DNA of 64,000 nt from NCBI RefSeq assembly GCF_017115025.1, contig NZ_JABXKM010000017.1, positions 1 to 64,000 on the forward strand, written 5' to 3'. The stretch is from Nostoc sp. NOS(2021) (GTDB lineage: Bacteria > Cyanobacteriota > Cyanobacteriia > Cyanobacteriales > Nostocaceae). Numbering within the stretch: position 1 is the stretch's first letter; each line of letters starts with the position of its first letter. Below the pieces are notes generated by a model. It was not told the DNA's origin, searched no databases, and saw only the letters and a list, made by a program, of their open reading frames with translations. Shown piece by piece: positions 8,052 through 16,500 of the stretch. A program made the translations under genes and the position numbers.

Positions 8052-9287
8052 TTAACATCGTCCGAGACATAATGCCGTATTGATTCCGCCAAACCCCATA
8101 CTCAGGGCGATCGCATATTCGATCTGATGTGTAACAGATTTTTCCCGAACCCAGTTAAAACTTGAGTCGATTGGACTTTCTAAGTTTTTTGATGGATGAA
8201 GCATTCCAGCACGCATTTGTAGAACTGTTGTCACCACCTCAACAGCTCCTGCGGCGCTCAGTCCGTGACCGATCAGTGACTTGGTTGTATTGATATATGC
8301 GTGGGACAGACCTGCCTCACGAATGGCTGAAATTTCAGTATCATCGCCAGCGATCGAACCGCTACCGTGGGGATTGATATAGTCGATCGCTGGCGGCGAC
8401 AATCCAGAACGAGCCAATGATTCCCAGATCACAGACACCTCACCTGACTTGGATGGATTGGGGTTGCGGTTTCCGTCCATCCTGGTCGCCCACCCCAAAA
8501 CTTTGGCATAGGGCGAAACGCCAGAACGAGTCGCTGTATCCTCTTTTTCAATCACCACCACGCCACAAGATTCGCCAAAAATAAATCCGTCACGATCGCG
8601 ATCGAAAGGGCGACTGGCTAATGATGGCTCATTCGCATAACGATTTGACCCCATAGCCCCCATAGCTCGCAGTCCTCGACACTCCCAATGGGACAGATCC
8701 ATCAAAGCTCCCATAGCGATGCAGACATCAACTCTACCACTTGCAACAGCTTCGCTCGCCTCAATGACTGCCAACTGACCGCTAGCCGACGCGCCCCCTA
8801 CGGTATGCGCGAATCCTTTCACAGGAAAATATTGGGTACAGAGTCCACAAATATCACTGTCAAGAAATGTCGTGCCATAACTCGGTCTGAGAAAATGAGG
8901 CCGATCTGCATATTTTTCCTGAATCAGCACCAATTCACGCTGCTGGAAATTCGATCCACCAACAATTAGACCGATGCGGCAAGGATCGACATCATCGAGT
9001 CGGGCATCCCGCCATGCTTCATCCAGGGTAGAAACTCCGACTTGAGCCGACCATGAGGCTGTCCGTAAATCTCTCTCGGCAATCCCATCAGGAATAACGA
9101 GATTGTCAATTTCGCAACCCAACAGACGCAGATTGGCATCAACGATCTTTCGCCCAGGTCGATTGAGTTCAGCAAAAGCAGATTTCCCAGCAAGTATCGC
9201 CTCTAAAAAATTAACTTTTCCTTGCGCGATCGCAGTGGTGACTCCAACTCCTGTAATAAGTATTTTAGGTAAACTGATGTTTTTCAT
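8052..9287 (-). CDS. Decarboxylating ketosynthase of the HMGS cassette (active-site Cys to Ser)
   Basis: A 411-aa FabF-like protein. The nucleophile position reads GGASASG, with Ser in place of the usual Cys, while both histidines remain (NPHGSGS and KSLIGHG). This pattern is characteristic of the free KS that decarboxylates malonyl-ACP to acetyl-ACP for HMGS. It cannot carry out ordinary Claisen condensation. It overlaps the preceding ACP gene by 23 bp and is followed at 13 bp by HMGS, so the three proteins that make and use acetyl-ACP are co-expressed. Confidence 0.93.
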   Translation of the reverse strand: MKNISLPKILITGVGVTTAIAQGKVNFLEAILAGKSAFAELNRPGRKIVDANLRLLGCEIDNLVIPDGIAERDLRTASWSAQVGVSTLDEAWRDARLDDVDPCRIGLIVGGSNFQQRELVLIQEKYADRPHFLRPSYGTTFLDSDICGLCTQYFPVKGFAHTVGGASASGQLAVIEASEAVASGRVDVCIAMGALMDLSHWECRGLRAMGAMGSNRYANEPSLASRPFDRDRDGFIFGESCGVVVIEKEDTATRSGVSPYAKVLGWATRMDGNRNPNPSKSGEVSVIWESLARSGLSPPAIDYINPHGSGSIAGDDTEISAIREAGLSHAYINTTKSLIGHGLSAAGAVEVVTTVLQMRAGMLHPSKNLESPIDSSFNWVREKSVTHQIEYAIALSMGFGGINTALCLGRC

Positions 9288-9537
9288 ACAGCAGATCGGT
9301 AAACTCGCCTATACTCTTGGCTTTTGCAAGCTCAATTAGAGGGATTTGTAGCGATAGCGATTCCAGCGTCATCATGACAATATCGGCTCGATCCATCGAG
9401 TTGGCTCCTAAGTCAGCAAGTCGATCCGTCTCAACAATAGAATGGCTCTCCAGTTCTGGAATAACTTCACAAGTGTGTTGGACAATGATGTTAAAGATAC
9501 TATCCCTTGTAATCTCTGTTGTCATCTCGATTCTCAT
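9265..9537 (-). CDS. Discrete acyl carrier protein, donor ACP of the HMGS cassette
   Basis: A 90-aa ACP with the phosphopantetheine Ser (about residue 45) in DLGANSMDRADIV. The Asp of the common D-S-L motif is Asn here, as in several donor ACPs of this cassette. Acidic and helical throughout. It carries malonyl from the trans-AT, then acetyl after decarboxylation by the neighbouring KS, and hands acetyl to HMGS. An ATG four codons in (MTTEI) is an alternative start. I kept the first because an AGAAG lies just before it. Confidence 0.93.
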   Translation of the reverse strand: MRIEMTTEITRDSIFNIIVQHTCEVIPELESHSIVETDRLADLGANSMDRADIVMMTLESLSLQIPLIELAKAKSIGEFTDLLYEKHQFT

Positions 9538-9573
9538 TTCTTCTAGGTCAATTGCACTTAATTGAACCAGTAT

Positions 9574-10431
9574 TTATGCTCTCCTTTTTGCCTTTACCAG
9601 CATATACCCAAGATTCTCACACATATCCTCAAACATTCCGACCCAGCGGTTGATCGCTTGACTCTCAACGTATTGCAGAATTTCGGTCTCATACTGTTTG
9701 AAGGCGACTTTAACCTTTGGAACCAGAGGAGGAATTACAAATTCGGTTACGTCATCAATTTCGATCAGGTCAAACCCAGCCTCATCCAACAGTCCTGGAT
9801 AATCTTCCTTTGGAATAAAGACCGAATGAATTTTTTCTTTGGCAAACGTCTTAAATTCTTTGGTAATGTTTGACCGTGTTGGCAAGTCAGCGATCAGTAA
9901 TGTGGCCCCTGGCTTCAAGATTCGATAAGCTTCTCGTAGGGCTTCGCGGTGTCCCATGTGAAAAATAGTTTCAAAAAACCAGCCTCCGTCATAGGTTGCG
10001 TCGTCGCAGGGCATTTCCAACGCATTGCCCTGGATGAAGCGGACTCGATCGGACATACCAGCTTCGTCGGCTAGCTGCTTCGCCTTGTCGTATTGGTACT
10101 TGCTGATGGTAATTGCATCAACGAAACATTCTTTCGCTTTTGCAATCCGCATAGCTGGGACACCAACACCGCATCCCAGATCGCAGAAGCGTTCTCCCTG
10201 AGATATCTCCGACTTGTCGATCATAATCTGAGTCAGGCGATCGGCGGCCTCACCAAGACTGGCGTCAGAATTATTTTCATCCCAGTAGCCCCAATGAAAC
10301 TGCCCGTCAAAGATGAGATGCCCTCCTTGACCTCCGGGCGCATTATACATTTCTGCTACCTTTTCTGGTATTGGACTGCTTATAGTTGCCCCGTTTTCCT
10401 CAATATCAGACTTACTCACTGAGTCCCCCAT
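9574..10431 (-). CDS. SAM-dependent methyltransferase, probable O-methyltransferase
   Basis: A 285-aa class I methyltransferase with motif I as CDLGCGVGVP (about residues 84-93), an acidic residue after strand 2, FIQGNALEMP, and the post-motif LKPGATLLIADLP. It is the first gene of the minus-strand accessory operon, 36 bp before the ACP. Pederin-family products carry several O-methyl groups (acetal and hydroxyl positions) made by free enzymes of this kind, so O-methylation of the polyketide is the likely role. Substrate position is unknown. No membrane segment or signal peptide is visible. Confidence 0.87.
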   Translation of the reverse strand: MGDSVSKSDIEENGATISSPIPEKVAEMYNAPGGQGGHLIFDGQFHWGYWDENNSDASLGEAADRLTQIMIDKSEISQGERFCDLGCGVGVPAMRIAKAKECFVDAITISKYQYDKAKQLADEAGMSDRVRFIQGNALEMPCDDATYDGGWFFETIFHMGHREALREAYRILKPGATLLIADLPTRSNITKEFKTFAKEKIHSVFIPKEDYPGLLDEAGFDLIEIDDVTEFVIPPLVPKVKVAFKQYETEILQYVESQAINRWVGMFEDMCENLGYMLVKAKRRA

Positions 10432-10479
10432 AACCTATAAACAGGATTTAGATTCTATGAACCTAATTTTGCTAAAGGC

Positions 10480-10507
10480 ATTATACGTTATAAGCAGGTA
10501 GGTAAAA
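10480..10507 (-). promoter_or_regulatory. Candidate promoter of the accessory operon
   Basis: A perfect -10 (TATAAT, 10480-10485 read on the minus strand) lies about 50 bp upstream of the methyltransferase ATG. A loose -35 (TTTTAC, 10502-10507) is 16 nt upstream of it. It is placed as expected in the 140-bp divergent gap. The -35 matches poorly. Confidence 0.4.
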
Positions 10508-10528
10508 GAATTTAAACCTTTGTGAATG

Positions 10529-10557
10529 TTTACACTTGTGATTATTCCCGTTATTAA
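10529..10557 (+). promoter_or_regulatory. Weak candidate promoter of the MATE gene
   Basis: TTTACA (10529-10534), 17 nt, then TATTAA (10552-10557). Spacing is ideal, but the -10 matches only 4 of 6 and would leave a leader of under 10 nt before the ATG at 10572. Confidence 0.25.
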
Positions 10558-10571
10558 TTTATATCAAGTTT

Positions 10572-11996
10572 ATGGAGCAAATAACCTCAACAGAATTTAA
10601 GTCAGATTTTCTAACTGAAGCACGAGTTAGTCTAGGATTGGCTGTACCCTTAGCAGTTGCTCAACTAGCTGAATTTACCATACCTGTGATCAATTCGGTA
10701 ATGATGGGTTTACTTGGCACTCAAAATTTAGCGGCGGGTGCTTTGGGTGTAGTTATTTTTCTGACTCTGGCATCTATTTGCATTGGTATTCTCAGAGCAG
10801 CAGGGGCGCTCGCTGCCGAGGCTTTTGGAGCAAACAATCTGGATAGAGTCAGCCGGATTAATTGTCAGGGACTGTGGCTGGCAGTTGCCCTATCTTTACC
10901 CGCGATGCTTCTGTTATGGAACTGTGATTCTATACTGCCCTTACTAGGTCAAGAAGAAAGCAATGTTCTATTGACAAAAAGCTATTTACATGTTCTGGTT
11001 TGGGGATTACCTGCTATGCTGGGTTTTTTATATTTAAAACAAATTGCCGCTGCAATCAATTTTCCCCAATTTGGCATGGTAATTATAGTTGTCTCTTTAC
11101 TGCTGAATATACCTGTCAATTACGTACTGATGTTTGGCTTTTTAGGTTTCCCTGCCCTTGGTTTAGCTGGAATAAGCTGGGGAACTATGCTCGTTTATTG
11201 GGTGAGTTTCTTAGCCTCAGTTATGCTGATTTATTTTCATCCTAAAAGTAGAGACTACAAGCTTTTTCGCTATTTGGATGAGTTTGATCGAGAGATATTT
11301 GGTAAAATTTTTCAGATCGGATGGCCGACGGGAATTCAATTAGCAATTGAAATGGGGCTGTTCACCATCACGGCAATGCTAATGGGAAAGTTGGGAACCT
11401 CCAGTTTAGCAGCTCATGAAATTGCTCTCCAGGCATCAAGTATATTTTCAGCAATTACAATGGCAATTTCTTACACGGTTACGGCGAGAGTAGGGCAGAT
11501 GATGGGAGAGAAGAACCCTAAGGGAGTAATGAGGGCAACCTTTGTTAATCTTAGTTTAAGCGCACTGTTCGCGTTCGTTGTAGCGATAGGTTTTGAACTG
11601 TTTTCCCAACCCATTGCCACCCTTTATTTAGACATTAATAATCCCGATAATGCCGTAGCAATTACTCAGGCAATAAATTTCCTAAAATTAGTTGCAGTCT
11701 ACCAAGTTTTTTCTAGTATTAAAGGAATTGCAGTTGGGGCTTTGTTAGGATTGCAAGATACCCGCGTACCTATGATAATTAACACATTATCTTTCTGGGG
11801 TGTTGGGCTGAGTGGAGGTTATCTAATGGGAATAATTTTAGGATGGGGAGGAACTGGTTTATGGTACGGTTTAATTATGGCTCCGGCAATTTCCAGCATA
11901 ATTTTAGTAGGGCGGTTTTATCTGAGAGCAAAAAAATTTGAGGAAGATTTAACTGGAGTCTCTGGTCAGACCCCAGTTTCAACTTTGTCTACTTAG
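10572..11996 (+). CDS. MATE-family multidrug/toxin efflux transporter
   Basis: A 474-aa inner-membrane protein with about 12 hydrophobic helices in two similar halves, the layout of NorM/DinF-type MATE antiporters. Family-like segments are visible, including IPVINSVMMGLLG near the N-terminus and SLAAHEIALQ in the second half, where MATE proteins begin their second bundle. It is transcribed away from the accessory operon, 140 bp from its first gene. It is the only exporter between the two biosynthetic operons, so export of the polyketide and self-protection is a reasonable inference. A general cation-coupled drug pump is the alternative. Confidence 0.9.
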   Translation: MEQITSTEFKSDFLTEARVSLGLAVPLAVAQLAEFTIPVINSVMMGLLGTQNLAAGALGVVIFLTLASICIGILRAAGALAAEAFGANNLDRVSRINCQGLWLAVALSLPAMLLLWNCDSILPLLGQEESNVLLTKSYLHVLVWGLPAMLGFLYLKQIAAAINFPQFGMVIIVVSLLLNIPVNYVLMFGFLGFPALGLAGISWGTMLVYWVSFLASVMLIYFHPKSRDYKLFRYLDEFDREIFGKIFQIGWPTGIQLAIEMGLFTITAMLMGKLGTSSLAAHEIALQASSIFSAITMAISYTVTARVGQMMGEKNPKGVMRATFVNLSLSALFAFVVAIGFELFSQPIATLYLDINNPDNAVAITQAINFLKLVAVYQVFSSIKGIAVGALLGLQDTRVPMIINTLSFWGVGLSGGYLMGIILGWGGTGLWYGLIMAPAISSIILVGRFYLRAKKFEEDLTGVSGQTPVSTLST

Positions 11997-12100
11997 TTTC
12001 CTTTTAGGCAAAATATTGGTAAACTTTGCTGATTTTATAGGTAAGTATTGACAAATGCAGCCAAATGCTTGGGAATGGCTAAATTTGTCGAAAAACAACT

Positions 12101-12330
12101 ATGAAATTATCGGATTACGCTAAATCAATAGGTGTGAGCTATAAAACAGCTTGGCGAATGTGGAAACGCGGAGATTTAAACGCAACTCAGCTACAGAAAG
12201 AACAGATGATTTAATGCATGACTTTGTTTCTATTATTACCTCTTTCTGTGCAAGACTTTATTCAATTAGACGACGCACTCGGAAAACTGAATGTATTGTT
12301 AAATGCTTGCAGGAGGAGGAATGCAGTTAG
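12101..12330 (+). pseudogene. IS607-type serine recombinase (tnpA) with its catalytic core deleted
   Basis: The first frame (12101-12214) encodes MKLSDYAKSIGVSYKTAWRM, the MerR-like DNA-binding head typical of IS607 recombinases, and stops after 37 residues. The next frame (12214-12330) encodes HDFVSIITSFCARLY followed by basic residues, the typical C-terminal tail. The roughly 120 residues of catalytic domain expected between them are gone and the two ends are out of frame. The tail overlaps the tnpB start by 10 bp, as the two genes do in intact IS607 elements. Confidence 0.8.
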
Positions 12331-13532
12331 TTGAAAAGCACGTAATTAAGAGAGGTCATAAGTACTACCAAGAAATTGATAGCTTATGCTTTTTATCTAA
12401 AAACCTTTACAATGCGTCTAACTACTTGATTAGACAAAACCTCTTTAAGACAAATAAAATTCTTAATTATAATCAGGTTCAAAAACTCACTCAAGAATCT
12501 GTTGATTATAAAGCTTTACCTGCTAAAGTAAGTCAACAAATATTAATGGTTTTAGACAGAAATTGGAAAAGTTTTCAAGCTGCTTTCAAAGCTTATGAAA
12601 AGAATCCATCCAAGTTTTTAAGTAAGCCGAAGCTGCCAAAATATAAAAATAAAGTTGAAGGTAGAAACTTAGTTGTTTATACTGTTCAAGCTTTGTCAAA
12701 ACCGGCCCTAGTAAAAGGTTTGATTAAGTTAAGTCAGACTAAAATTGTACTGGCAACGAAAGCTAATAAGATTGCACAAGTTAGGATAGTACCAAAGCTT
12801 GATCATTATATTGTTGAAATTGTTTACAACAAGGAAATAGAACCAAAGCCACTAGATCAAAGTAAAATTGCTAGCATAGATTTAGGATTGAATAATTTAG
12901 CGGCTGTAACTTTCAATCAGTCCGGTTTCGTACCGTTCCTGATCAATGGCAGACCTTTAAAATCTATCAATCACTTTTTCAATAAACAAAAAGCAGAGTT
13001 ACAAGCTATTCTGAAAACTGGCACTTCTAAGCAATTACAAAAGCTTTGTAGTAAACGTAATTTTAAAGTTGATGATTACTTGCACAAAGCCAGCAGATAT
13101 TTAATCAATAAATTAATTGAATTAAATATAGGAACTTTAGTTATTGGTAAAAACGATGGCTGGAAACAAAAAATTGCTATAGGCAGTCGTAACAATCAAA
13201 ACTTTGTACAAGTACCTCACGCCAGATTTATTGACCAGATTACTTACAAAGCCGAGTTAGTTGGAATTCAAGTAATTGTCAATGAGGAAAGCTATACATC
13301 TAAGGCAAGTTTTCTAGATCAAGATTTAATTCCTAGCTACAAAAAAGGTAGTGTTCATACTTTTTCTGGTAAAAGAATTAAGCGAGGTCTTTACAAATCT
13401 GAAGGAGGTAGTTTACTTAATGCAGATATAAATGCATCGTTAAATATCTTGAGAAAAGCAATCCCTGAAGCGTTTGCCCAAGGGATAAAGGGGATTGTAG
13501 TTTCCCCAGTGAAGGTAAAACTTCCTAAGTAA
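12321..13532 (+). CDS. tnpB: TnpB, RNA-guided endonuclease-type protein of an IS607 element
   Basis: A 403-aa TnpB with the split RuvC nuclease: Asp in IDLGLNN, Glu in NEESYTSK, and Asp in NADINAS near the end. The zinc-finger cysteines usual between the last two motifs are absent (YTSKASFLDQD instead), as in one common cyanobacterial group. The start is set at 12321 (MQLVEKHVI) because AGGAGG at 12311-12316 precedes it. An in-frame ATG 18 nt upstream lies before that site. The 3' end contains a short hairpin (GAAG-GTAAAA-CTTC, about 13510-13525), where a guide (omega) RNA scaffold would be expected. That is inferred, not shown. Confidence 0.88.
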   Translation: MQLVEKHVIKRGHKYYQEIDSLCFLSKNLYNASNYLIRQNLFKTNKILNYNQVQKLTQESVDYKALPAKVSQQILMVLDRNWKSFQAAFKAYEKNPSKFLSKPKLPKYKNKVEGRNLVVYTVQALSKPALVKGLIKLSQTKIVLATKANKIAQVRIVPKLDHYIVEIVYNKEIEPKPLDQSKIASIDLGLNNLAAVTFNQSGFVPFLINGRPLKSINHFFNKQKAELQAILKTGTSKQLQKLCSKRNFKVDDYLHKASRYLINKLIELNIGTLVIGKNDGWKQKIAIGSRNNQNFVQVPHARFIDQITYKAELVGIQVIVNEESYTSKASFLDQDLIPSYKKGSVHTFSGKRIKRGLYKSEGGSLLNADINASLNILRKAIPEAFAQGIKGIVVSPVKVKLPK

Positions 13533-13570
13533 AAGTTGTTAGATATTTGTCTACATTTTTTACAACTATC

Positions 13571-16500
13571 CTAGAGATAGCAGCCAAGGTAGTATGCAAC
13601 TTGGGCAACTTGGTTTGGCTCTCGCATCAGGGTAAAATGATCTCCATTAATGATGTGTACACTCAGTTCACCTTTAATTAGGGTGTCCCATCTAACTCTG
13701 TCTCCACCATTACTGACTGTATGCGAAGCTTGTGCGACTGACTCACTTGCTAGAAGTGATAAAACTGCCCCGTTATATGACTGTGGCTGATACTGGGTTA
13801 GGGCCAGCATATTTACCTGAAAAACACGCCATAAGCGCTGTAATTGCTCCAAAGACAACTCAGATGGGAAAAGTTGATCATGTTGGGTAAGTTTGAATAC
13901 TTGCTCTAAAGAAACCAGCTTTCCTTCTAGTGACTCTAGAACTGAGTGCAAGCTTTGTCTCGACTGCCCAGCTAAATCTTTTATGAACTCCACAAGGAGT
14001 TGATCCTTAGCCGGTATGTCTTCAGCAGTCGGTATATGGCTATCAATCAGAACTAACAATGCAACTGTCTCCCCTCGATGAATAAGCTGTTGTGCTATCT
14101 CGTAGGAAATTATACCTCCCATAGACCAGCCTATAAGGTGATAAGGACCCTGAGGTTGCACCGTCAAGATTTCCTCAAGGTAGTAACTGGCCATTGCCTC
14201 AATGGTGGTCAAAGTCAGCTGCTGTTCTATCAAGCCTAATGATTGCAGTCCATAGATAGGATGTTCCTGCCCTAACTGTTGGGAGAGTGCTGCATAGCAC
14301 AGTACGTTCCCACCTACCGGATGGACACAGAACAGAGGAACTTGTTCTCCTTTAAGCTGAATGGGTATTAATACTGAATTAATAGCATTAGACATCTCCG
14401 AAAAAGAAGCTGAAACCTTTATCTTGTCTTGGTGAAAACCTAATTTCTGGAGATGTCTATTAATAGCAGAATGATTACTGGCTTTGAGCAGTTGGGATAG
14501 TTGTGCAATAGTGGGGTTTTGGAGCAGGGTAGCCGAGGGCAACTCTACCTGAAATATATTCTTTATTTGAGCCATGACCCTCACTGCTACAAGGGAATCT
14601 CCTCCTAACATAAAGAAATCATCGTGGATTCCCACCTGCTCAAACCCAAGAACATCCTCCCAGATACCAGCAATAATCTGCTCAAGCTTGTTTCTGGGAA
14701 CAACATAAGCCTGAGTTATTGGTGGTCGTTGGTGTACCTGTTTGGGTAGATCCTCCTTCGATGATTCTTCTAAAAAACTAAGTAGTGTAGAGACTTGGTT
14801 TTGCTCAATCCGAGACTGTAAATCTCGTGTCGATACAATAACTTGAGGCAGTGTATTACACAAAAGACGACGAAAAACATCTATGCCCTCTGCGGGTAAT
14901 AGCCCTAACTTATGGTCTTTGTGAAGTATATTTGTAGTTGCGATCGCTTGTTCGTACAGACCCGAATCAGCAGGTTGACTAATATTTGGGTAAAGATTAT
15001 CTGAGTGGACGTAGTTTTTCACTTCAGATGCTACCTTTTTCAGCGCCTCTTTATCCTGTAATGATACAACAAGCTTGCCGATGTGCTTCGCTTGTGCCAT
15101 ATACTCAAAAGCGATCGCCACTTCTGAAATTGGGAATACTTGATGAGGAAGGGGACTAAGATTCCCATTTTTGAAGTGTTGCACCACTTCCAGGAATATG
15201 GAATTAAAGTTAGGGATATTCGGCTCTAAATCTATGGTAAAGAAGGATAAGCTTTTCTCAGAAAGCCGTAAACCCACCTGGCTGTTCTCATCGATATTTT
15301 GCTTGTCAAGTTCCAGAAAACGTCCGTAAGGTGCCAGAATTGACAAGCTTTTGGGTATAAATTCTCCCCCTAAAGAGTTCAAAACTACATCAATACCCTT
15401 GCCGTTGGTGTGTTGCATCACTTCATCGGCAAAAGCCAAAGACCTTGAATCCATCACATATTCAATTCCCAGAGAATGCAGAAACGCCCGTTTTTCTGGA
15501 CTGCCAGCTGTGACAAAGATTTCTGCGCCGATCATCTGAGCAATTTGGATTGCAGCCATGCCCACACCTCCGGCGGCGGCATGGATGAGAACACTTTCCC
15601 CTTTGCAAAGCCTGCCCAATTTATTCAGCGCATAGTAGGCTGTCATAAAGGAAATCGGAATTGTTGCTGCCTCTTCTAAACTCAGATGATTTGGTTTGGG
15701 TGCGACATAGGAGACGGAAGTTGTTGTAAATGCGCTAAAGCAGGAAGAAGAAAAGGCAATGACTTCATCTCCTATCTGATAACCCTCGACACCTTCTCCC
15801 AGCACCACAATCTTTCCTGCACATTCCAAACCGAAGTTTAAAGGAGTATTAGATTGCACTGGAAGCATCCCCAGCGCTACAAGCACTTCCTTGTAGTTGA
15901 GTCCGGCAGCACATATCTCTATTTCTACCTCACCTGCACCTGGTTTCTGGCGTCTCGCAGTTTGAAATCTCAAGGTTTCTAAAATACCAGGAGAGGATAT
16001 TTCCAAACAAAAATTCTGGCTTTGGGAAGCGGAAAAGTTTTTTTCCCTTTGATCAATTTGATCGGGTGTTAAGGGAAGATCCAAGGTTCCGATTCGTTGT
16101 TTTGCCGCCGCTGCGGCCATCCCGACTTCTTGCCAGCCATCCCAGTTAATACTTACTGTGAATGTTCCATTTTCTGAGGTTTTATGATGAGCGAAGGCAT
16201 CAAGAAAGGCATTGGCTGCACAATAGTCTACCTGTCCAAAGTCATTTAGAATTGAACTGAGTGATGAACAGAGAATAAAGAAATCTAGCTGAACATCCTT
16301 GAAAAGAGCATCAAGTACGAGGGTTCCCCTGATTTTCGGAACAAGAACTTTTTGTGCTATTTCTGGCGTTTTTAGCTGAATCACGCCTCCCCCAGGAACA
16401 CCTGCTGAGTGGATCACACCATTAATCTGACCAAATCGCTCTAATGCTTGAGCTATGGCGTTTTGCATTTGTTCCAGGTTGGTAACATCTGCATTGACAA

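Larger units (their letters stand above)
12101..13532 (+). mobile_element. Degenerate IS607-family element (deleted tnpA, intact tnpB)
   Basis: The element lies between the MATE gene and the 3' end of the last PKS gene. The exact ends were not found, since IS607 elements lack inverted repeats. The outer limits are the MATE stop (11996) and the PKS stop (13571). Without its recombinase it cannot move alone, yet the tnpB frame is open over its full length. Confidence 0.75.

Noticed and set aside
8039-8092. Longer HMGS start at 8092
   Set aside because: The added 18 residues lie inside the KS gene. The ATG at 8036-8038 has a near-perfect Shine-Dalgarno and matches the normal HMGS start.
11997-12100. 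TTGACA at 12048 as a strong promoter for the IS607 genes
   Set aside because: No acceptable -10 element at 16-18 nt spacing.
12303-12320. Upstream ATG for tnpB
   Set aside because: It precedes the AGGAGG site, while the ATG at 12321 follows it and begins the conserved TnpB N-terminus.
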